Source of the DNA: JAEUIZ01 sp046155605
GTDB taxonomy: Bacteria > Planctomycetota > Phycisphaerae > Phycisphaerales > UBA1924
Direction: 5' to 3'
NCBI GenBank assembly: GCA_046155605.1
Contig: JBJXFQ010000064.1
Coordinates: 1-11,410, forward strand
DNA length: 11,410 nt
Part shown: piece after piece, positions 6,209-11,410 of the stretch
Layout: each line of letters opens with the position of its first letter
How positions within the stretch are numbered: the first letter of the stretch is position 1
Made by a program: the position numbers and the translations under genes
The notes under the pieces: model-generated
What the model was told of the DNA's origin: nothing
Seen by the model: only the letters and a program-made list of their open reading frames with translations
The model's database searches: none

Positions 6209-7508
6209 CGCGATCGTGATCGGCGGCGGACCTGCCGGTGCCACCGCGGCCCTGGCGCTCGCACGCAAGGGCTTCAAGGCGGTGGTGATCGAGAAGGCTC
6301 GGCACCCGCGTTTCCACATCGGCGAGTCGTTCCTCCCGCGCAACCTCACGCTCATCCAGCAACTCGGACTCGAGGAGCGGCTCCGGAAGATCCCGCAACT
6401 CGTCAAGCACGGTGCCGAGTTCTGTCTGGGGCACGATACCTCGCCGCGGCAGTTCCGATTTGACGAGGGGTTCCCGGTCGGGGAGACCTCGGCCTGGAAC
6501 ATCGAGCGCGCGCCGTATGACAAGATGATCCTTGACGCCGCACGCGATGCTGGCGCGGAGGCACTTGAGGGCACGTCGGTCAAGGAGATTGCGCGGCTGG
6601 CGGAGCGCGACGTGGCGGTGGCGCTCGATGATGGCCGGACGCTTGAGGCCGACTTCCTGCTCGACGCCAGCGGGCAATCGACGATCGTGGGCAAACACCT
6701 GGGCACGCGGTACGTCCTGCCGCATCTGCGAAAGGTGGCCTATTTCGGCCATTTCAAGGGGGTGTATCGGCATCATGGCGCCGCGGCGGGGTACCCCACG
6801 GTCGTCATGTGCCGCGAGGGCTGGTTCTGGATGATCCCCATCGACCCGCAGCGGACGAGCATCGGATTGGTGCTCGACGCAGAGGCGGCGAAGAAGGTGT
6901 CGGTCGCGCCCAACAAGATGCTGTTGTGGGGCATCTCGCGCTGCCCGATCCTCCGCGAGCGCTGCAAGGACGCCGAGTTTCCCGAGTCCAACGGGGTGAC
7001 GGCGGACTTCAGTTATCGCTGCGAGCCCTACGCCGGGCCGGGCTATTTCCTCGTCGGCGATGCGGCGACGTTCGTCGATCCGATCTTCTCGACGGGCGTG
7101 TGTCTGGGCATGATGTCGGGCGTGAAGGTGGCGGAGGGGATCGAGGCCATCGCGCGGCGCGGCGCGAATCCGGCACGGGTTCGGCGTGATTACGAGCGGT
7201 ACGTCAAGAAGAGTTCGAGCGTCTTCTTTCGCCTGGTGGATGCGTACTACGAGCATTCGTTTCGCGAACTCTTCCTCCACGGGCACGGGCCGTATCAGAT
7301 CCAGCGAGCGGTCATTTCGACGCTCGCCGGGCACGTCTTCCCGCAACCGATCTTCAAGGTACGGTGGCGGCTTGCGTTGTTCCATCTGTTCGTGAGGCTT
7401 CAGAAGCGATTCGCGCTGGTGCCGCGCCGGCCGGAGTGGTCGCTCGTCGATCAGGCCTCGACCGCCGAGACGATGATCGCGCCCAAGCCCGTGGCGGCGA
7501 CGGTGTGA
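6198..7508 (+). CDS. Flavin-dependent halogenase-like FAD oxidoreductase
   Basis: A 436-residue FAD-dependent protein. The N-terminal dinucleotide fold has Gly-Gly-Gly-Pro-Ala-Gly-Ala at 9-15 and Glu at 32. Glu-Ser-Phe-Leu-Pro follows at 43-47, and the second FAD contact Gly-Asp-Ala-Ala is at 287-290. Two marks point to halogenases rather than hydroxylases: the Trp-X-Trp-X-Ile-Pro motif at 209-214, and Phe-Val-Asp-Pro-Ile-Phe-Ser-Thr-Gly at 292-300. Lys70 in Lys-His-Gly-Ala is in the region of the halogenase catalytic Lys. The expected reaction is halide oxidation by flavin hydroperoxide to halogenate an activated, often carrier-bound aromatic ring, with a separate flavin reductase that is not seen here. 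GGAAGGGG (6184-6191) precedes the ATG by 6 bases. The gene overlaps the chorismatase by 11 bases and the ligase by 4. Xanthomonadins are brominated and their clusters carry such a gene. A non-halogenating oxidoreductase remains possible. Confidence 0.82.
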   Translation: MRYDAIVIGGGPAGATAALALARKGFKAVVIEKARHPRFHIGESFLPRNLTLIQQLGLEERLRKIPQLVKHGAEFCLGHDTSPRQFRFDEGFPVGETSAWNIERAPYDKMILDAARDAGAEALEGTSVKEIARLAERDVAVALDDGRTLEADFLLDASGQSTIVGKHLGTRYVLPHLRKVAYFGHFKGVYRHHGAAAGYPTVVMCREGWFWMIPIDPQRTSIGLVLDAEAAKKVSVAPNKMLLWGISRCPILRERCKDAEFPESNGVTADFSYRCEPYAGPGYFLVGDAATFVDPIFSTGVCLGMMSGVKVAEGIEAIARRGANPARVRRDYERYVKKSSSVFFRLVDAYYEHSFRELFLHGHGPYQIQRAVISTLAGHVFPQPIFKVRWRLALFHLFVRLQKRFALVPRRPEWSLVDQASTAETMIAPKPVAATV

Positions 7509-8956
7509 GCGCGGCGCTCCTGGCGAGGCTGGCGACGCACGCACACGAGCGGCCGGAGCAGCCGGCGATCCGCGCGGGCGGTGCGACGGTGCCCTATGCG
7601 GCGCTGCGCGAGTCGGTTTCGGCCGTGGCTGGGGTCATGTCGGAGCGCACGAGGCCGGGTGCCGTGGTGATGCTCGCCTCGCCCAATCGGGCGGAGTTCG
7701 TCGCGGCGTTCCTGGGCGTGCTGGCGGCGGCGCGGGTCATATTTCCCGTGCCGGCGGGACTGCCGCGGGCCGAACTGGCTTCGCTGGCGGCGCGTGCGGG
7801 CGCGGCGCTGCTGATCGGCGATGATGCGTCTCGCGCGGCGATGCCGGAGTTGTCGTCGATCTCGCTCGACGAGTGCGCGGCGTGGTGGTCGGCGTCGCGC
7901 AAGGCAGGGCGCGGGCAGCCCGAGTTTGTGCTCGGGTCGAACGTGAACGAAGGCTCGCTCTACCTCCCGAGTTCGGGGACGACGGGCCTGCCCAAGATCG
8001 CGCGGCGGAGCGGCCCGAGCCTCGCGGCGGTGGCGCGGAACGTCGCGGATTCCGCGGAAATCGGCCCGAATGACGGCGTGCTCGCCGCGGTCCCGATGTC
8101 GCACTCGTACGGGATGGAGAACGGGCTGCTCGCGCCGATCTGGGCCGGCGCGTGCATCGAGGTCTGCGAGGGCTTCGACGTGGGCTCGATCTTCGCGCTG
8201 CTGGACGCGGGACGAGTGACGGCCCTGCCCGGAGTGCCGTTCCTGCTCGATGCGCTCGCGAAACTCGGTCGCGGGCCGAGCGCGGGGCTTCGGCGCGCGT
8301 GGTCGGCGGGCGCGCCGCTGCCCGAGCGCGTCGCCGATGCCTTTGCCGATCGCTTCGGCGTCCGCGTCGCGCAACTCTATGGCTCGACGGAGGTCGGTTC
8401 GGTGACGTTTGGCGAGGCGCATGAGCGCGGTGGCGTCGGCCTCTCGCTGGCGGGGGTGTCGCTGCGCGTGCTTGATCCCGATGACGCGGCGCGAGCCCTG
8501 CCGACGGGCACGGAGGGGCACGTCGCGATTCGCTCGCCCTCGATGCTCAGCGGCTATGTCGATGGCGACGCGCCGATTGTCGATGGGCACTTCCTGACGG
8601 GCGACCTCGGGCGCATCGATGCGGCGGGCCGGCTCACCATCACGGGGCGGCTCAAACTGCTCGTCGATGTCGGCGGGCTCAAGGTCAATCCGCTCGAGGT
8701 CGAGGCGGCCCTGTCGCGGCATCCGGCCGTCGCCGAGTGTGCCGTCGGCCCGGAGCGCGTCAGCGAGACCCTGACACGCCTGCGGGCGTATGTGGTCGCG
8801 CGGCCTGGCGCGAGCGATGCGACGGCCGCCGACCTGCGGGCGTTCCTGCGGGAGTTGCTCGCGTCGCACAAGATCCCGCGCACGTTCGACTTTCGACCAG
8901 CGCTCCCGAAATCGTCCACGGGCAAGGTGCTGCGGCAGAAACTGGAGATGACATGA
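7505..8956 (+). CDS. Acyl/aryl-AMP ligase (ANL family), likely starter-unit activation
   Basis: A 483-residue adenylate-forming enzyme that activates a carboxylic acid with ATP and passes it to CoA or to the carrier protein's phosphopantetheine thiol. The phosphate-binding loop Ser-Ser-Gly-Thr-Thr-Gly-Leu-Pro-Lys is at 156-164, Tyr-Gly-Ser-Thr-Glu at 292-296, Thr-Gly-Asp at 365-367, the hinge region Gly-Gly-Leu-Lys at 390-393, and the C-terminal catalytic Lys474 in Ser-Thr-Gly-Lys. All core motifs are present, and the length is slightly short compared with many family members. The GTG start overlaps the halogenase stop by 4 bases, and its own stop overlaps the lipoprotein's ATG. Position next to the chorismatase makes a hydroxybenzoate the likely substrate, the role played by the hydroxybenzoate:carrier-protein ligase of xanthomonadin synthesis. 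The substrate cannot be read from the sequence by eye. Confidence 0.9.
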   Translation: MSAALLARLATHAHERPEQPAIRAGGATVPYAALRESVSAVAGVMSERTRPGAVVMLASPNRAEFVAAFLGVLAAARVIFPVPAGLPRAELASLAARAGAALLIGDDASRAAMPELSSISLDECAAWWSASRKAGRGQPEFVLGSNVNEGSLYLPSSGTTGLPKIARRSGPSLAAVARNVADSAEIGPNDGVLAAVPMSHSYGMENGLLAPIWAGACIEVCEGFDVGSIFALLDAGRVTALPGVPFLLDALAKLGRGPSAGLRRAWSAGAPLPERVADAFADRFGVRVAQLYGSTEVGSVTFGEAHERGGVGLSLAGVSLRVLDPDDAARALPTGTEGHVAIRSPSMLSGYVDGDAPIVDGHFLTGDLGRIDAAGRLTITGRLKLLVDVGGLKVNPLEVEAALSRHPAVAECAVGPERVSETLTRLRAYVVARPGASDATAADLRAFLRELLASHKIPRTFDFRPALPKSSTGKVLRQKLEMT

Positions 8957-9798
8957 AAGAGGCGATGCAGCGGGCGCGCACGCTTCGGCCTCTTGCTTTC
9001 GCGCTCGCCGCGGTGATGGCGCTCACGTCGCTCGCGGGATGCGCGCAGCGCCCGCTCCCGACGTTTGCGTGGCAAGGGCAGGCGGCGGCGACGGCGGTGC
9101 TCGCGCGGCGCGCGGCGGAGGTGCGAACCGTCCGCGCCGAATGCTCGGTCTATCTTGCAAAGCCCGATGGCTCGACGCTGGGGCTCGAAGGCGCGCTGGC
9201 CGCGGCCCCGCCCGACAGGATGCGTCTGCGCACCTGGAAACTCGGCCAAGCGGCGCTGGATGTGACGATCAGGCCCGGCGAAATCTGGATCGAAACTCCC
9301 GAGGGCAAGGCGCCGGATGTCAAGCCGGACACGGCAAGTCTGCCACGCGCGGAGAGCAAAGCCGGGCCATGGGCCGCGAAGTTTGCCGAGGGCTGGCGGC
9401 TGATGGCGGGCGGCTTTTTCGAGAAGCCCGCCGATCGAGTCGAGGATTCGAGCGGCGCGACCTACATGCTCTTCCGCAGGCTTGATGATGCCGAGGTCGT
9501 GTGCGAGGTCGATCGCCGGACGCTCGTGCCGTTGGCGTATCGCGTGCTGGATGAACGGGGCGTGACGCGCTTCACGCTGAGGCTCGATGGCTATGCGGTC
9601 TACGGCGACGAGGCGAAGAGCGTGCAAGAGAACAGCGGCAGCGCGAACACGGAGGCACGAACCATCGTCTGGCCGGCTCGCATCGTCGCGATCACCGACT
9701 CGGGCCGGATCACGATCCGCCTGCGCGATCCCGAGTTCAACACCGACCTGCCCGCGTCGGTCTTTGAGCCGCCCGGCGGCGCGGTGCGCCAGCCATGA
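8953..9798 (+). CDS. Outer-membrane lipoprotein, LolB/LolA-superfamily-like
   Basis: A 281-residue lipoprotein. Arg residues at 8 and 12 precede a hydrophobic stretch (13-29) that ends in the lipobox Leu-Ala-Gly-Cys with lipidated Cys30. The residue after the Cys is Ala, not Asp, so by the Escherichia coli sorting rule it would go to the outer membrane. The mature part is rich in short beta-strand-like segments, for example 60-68, 88-110 and 176-205, and ends with Phe-Asn-Thr-Asp-Leu-Pro-Ala-Ser-Val-Phe (256-265), a pattern seen at the end of LolA/LolB-like and related outer-membrane lipoprotein domains. ATGA overlaps couple it to the ligase before and the exporter after. In this setting it may be the outer-membrane acceptor for the cargo moved by the MMPL protein and the secreted LolA-like protein. 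The lipoprotein call is firm; the LolB-like role is inferred from context. Confidence 0.75.
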   Translation: MKEAMQRARTLRPLAFALAAVMALTSLAGCAQRPLPTFAWQGQAAATAVLARRAAEVRTVRAECSVYLAKPDGSTLGLEGALAAAPPDRMRLRTWKLGQAALDVTIRPGEIWIETPEGKAPDVKPDTASLPRAESKAGPWAAKFAEGWRLMAGGFFEKPADRVEDSSGATYMLFRRLDDAEVVCEVDRRTLVPLAYRVLDERGVTRFTLRLDGYAVYGDEAKSVQENSGSANTEARTIVWPARIVAITDSGRITIRLRDPEFNTDLPASVFEPPGGAVRQP

Positions 9799-11410
9799 GC
9801 CGATGGGCGATCTGGGCGTCGTCGCCCGCGCGTCGGCCCTGGACCGCGCTCACCATCGCGGGCCTTGCGGTCATCGCGGCGGTCTTTGGCATCCTACGGA
9901 TGGCCCCAAACGCCACGCTCGGTGCTGTGTTCGGGAAGCACGACCGCGCCGCGGCGGCGCTGGGGCGTGTGCTCGATTCCTTCTCCGCCATCGACGAGCT
10001 GCAACTGCTCGTCAGCGATGAGCGCGCGGGCGTGGCTCCCGAGGCGAGCGCGGAGAGCCTTGTAGCCTTTGCCCGCCGGCTCGAATCGGCGCTGCGCGGC
10101 TGGGATCGGGCGACGCCGCTGGTCACGCACATCAGTTACGCCGCCGATCCGGGAATGGCCGAGTTTTTCACTCGGGTCGTCGTGCCGGCGGGCGCGTACT
10201 ACCTCTCCGATCTCGGGCCGCTCGAATCGCGGCTCACGCTCGACGCGATGCGCGAGCAATTGGCCCGCAACGAGGCGCTCATCGCCGCTCCCGGCCCCGC
10301 CGCGGGGGGGCTCGCCAAGGAACTGCTCAAAGACCCGCTGCGTCTGCGCGAACTTGCGCCCGAGCGGCTGCGCTCTTCGCTCGCCGCGCCGATGAAAACC
10401 TTCCTGGGCCGGCCCGAGTTCGTCAGCGCCGACGGGCGGCACCTGCTGATTCGCATCGGCGGAAGACGGGCCGTCAGCGACCTCGCGTTTGCGCGCACGA
10501 TCACCGGCACCGTGCGCGATGCCATCGACGGCAAGAGCCCCGACGGCGCGATCAATCCCGACGGCCTGCGCGTCGAGTTGTCCGGTGCCTACGCGATCGC
10601 AACGACCAGCGAGCGGGCCATGCGGGCCGACATGTCCACGAGCATCTGGGGTTCGGTCCTCGCGTTCCAAGTCCTCTTCCTCATCGCCTATCGCAATGTG
10701 CTGAGTTTCCTGCTCGCGTTCGTGCCGGTGGTCGCGGGCAATGCCGTCGCCTTCGGGGCCTACTCGCTGCATTCGACGGACATCACGCCGATCACCGCGG
10801 TCATCGGCTCGCTGCTCGCGGGCCTGGGCATCGAGTATTCGATCCATTTCCTCACGCAGTACGAGGCGGAGCGCGGCACGGGTGCAAGTCCGCTCGAAGC
10901 CTGCGAGCGCGTCGCGGCCGAGCTCGTCCCGCCCGCCCTCGTCGGCTGCGGAACGTCCATCGTCGGCTTCCTCTCCCTCTCGCTGTCGAGCGTCTCTTCC
11001 GTGCGCGCCTTTGCCATCCTCGGCAGCCTCGGCCTCGCGTTCACAGTCCTCGCCACCATCCTCCTCATGCCCGCGCTGATGATTCTCATCGAACGGCATG
11101 CGCCGCGGCTCGTCCGCGCCAAGGGCCCGCGCTTCGGCGCGGAGTGGCTCGTCCGCATCGCCGCCCGCTGGCCTCGGCGAGTCCTGAGCGTCGCCGCCGC
11201 GGTCGTTGTGCTGCTGCTAGGAGTCGTGCTTCTGCATCCCACGGGCCGGCTCGCGTTCGAGTCTGATCTCTCGGTGATGCACCCGCAGCCCAACGCGGCC
11301 CTGCGCACGCAGGAGCGCATCGCCGCCACCTTTGGCGACGTCGCCGAATCGCTCATCATTCATGTCGAGGCCGGCTCGGCGGAAGAGATGGTCGCGCGCA
11401 CGCACGAGGT
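9795..11410 (+). CDS. MMPL/RND-family lipid exporter, N-terminal half (runs off the right edge)
   Basis: The frame stays open from the ATG at 9795 to the window end, giving 538 residues of what should be a protein of roughly 750-900. The order fits an RND exporter of the MMPL/HpnN type: one membrane helix (17-36), a large periplasmic domain (about 40-283), five closely spaced helices (about 284-299, 300-325, 331-353, 378-399, 404-432), a cytoplasmic linker, then a helix (463-480) that begins the second half and enters its periplasmic domain. The signature Gly-Leu-Gly-Ile-Glu-Tyr-Ser-Ile-His (343-351) is in the fourth helix. The position usually occupied by the proton-relay Asp is Glu347. Such proteins extract lipids from the inner membrane, and in aryl polyene clusters they are assumed to export the polyene lipid. 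The ATG overlaps the lipoprotein stop by 4 bases. Confidence 0.9.
   Translation, partial: MSRWAIWASSPARRPWTALTIAGLAVIAAVFGILRMAPNATLGAVFGKHDRAAAALGRVLDSFSAIDELQLLVSDERAGVAPEASAESLVAFARRLESALRGWDRATPLVTHISYAADPGMAEFFTRVVVPAGAYYLSDLGPLESRLTLDAMREQLARNEALIAAPGPAAGGLAKELLKDPLRLRELAPERLRSSLAAPMKTFLGRPEFVSADGRHLLIRIGGRRAVSDLAFARTITGTVRDAIDGKSPDGAINPDGLRVELSGAYAIATTSERAMRADMSTSIWGSVLAFQVLFLIAYRNVLSFLLAFVPVVAGNAVAFGAYSLHSTDITPITAVIGSLLAGLGIEYSIHFLTQYEAERGTGASPLEACERVAAELVPPALVGCGTSIVGFLSLSLSSVSSVRAFAILGSLGLAFTVLATILLMPALMILIERHAPRLVRAKGPRFGAEWLVRIAARWPRRVLSVAAAVVVLLLGVVLLHPTGRLAFESDLSVMHPQPNAALRTQERIAATFGDVAESLIIHVEAGSAEEMVARTHE

Noticed and set aside
7364..7504. Upstream extension of the ligase frame into the halogenase gene
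   Set aside because: It would overlap the halogenase by about 145 bases with no ligase-like sequence. The GTG at 7505 fits the overlap pattern of the operon.
5610..7544. A 644-codon open frame on the minus strand opposite the chorismatase and halogenase genes
   Set aside because: Composition is Arg/Pro-rich without family motifs, while the plus strand carries two well-supported enzymes.
1..11410. tRNA or rRNA genes, CRISPR arrays, insertion sequences, attachment sites
   Set aside because: No repeat-spacer pattern, transposase, terminal inverted repeats or tRNA-like sequence was noticed. The window is filled by ordinary protein genes.

Overview
The window is a very GC-rich stretch of bacterial DNA filled almost end to end with ten genes on the + strand. 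Most neighbours overlap by 4 or 11 bases, so it reads as one operon that runs off the right edge. The content is a type II polyketide pathway of the aryl polyene / xanthomonadin class. A LolA-like periplasmic carrier, an LpxL-type acyltransferase, a lipoprotein and an MMPL/RND exporter indicate an organism with two membranes. Base composition, the frequent GTG starts and the fused ketosynthase fit Planctomycetota (Phycisphaerae) at least as well as Proteobacteria, but the phylum is only a guess.

Layout: bases 10-201 are non-coding. They hold a possible divergent start on the minus strand at the extreme left edge, weak promoter-like motifs and a small dyad. The biosynthetic run follows: acyl carrier protein (202-480), FabZ/ApeI-type dehydratase (477-935), secreted LolA-like protein (1000-1767), LpxL/HtrB-type acyltransferase (1764-2849), and a single polypeptide fusing an active ketosynthase to a chain-length-factor-like partner (2846-5230). 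After a 21-base gap with its own Shine-Dalgarno site and a TTG start come a chorismatase of the FkbO/Hyg5/XanB2 family (5252-6208), a flavin-dependent halogenase-like oxidoreductase (6198-7508), an acyl/aryl-AMP ligase (7505-8956), a lipoprotein (8953-9798) and the first half of an MMPL exporter (9795 to the right edge).

Inferred working model: the chorismatase makes a hydroxybenzoate from chorismate. The ligase activates it and loads the carrier protein. The ketosynthase/chain-length-factor fusion extends it with malonyl units, and the dehydratase helps form the double bonds. The halogenase-like enzyme may halogenate the ring. The acyltransferase esterifies the polyene to a lipid, and the LolA-like protein, lipoprotein and MMPL protein carry it to the outer membrane. 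No ketoreductase, second carrier protein, thioesterase or phosphopantetheinyl transferase is present, so the cluster probably continues to the right or borrows these functions.

The points of most interest are the dedicated chorismatase inside the cluster, the one-chain ketosynthase/chain-length-factor with Arg at the dead active site, and the halogenase motifs, which together predict a halogenated, xanthomonadin-like membrane pigment.
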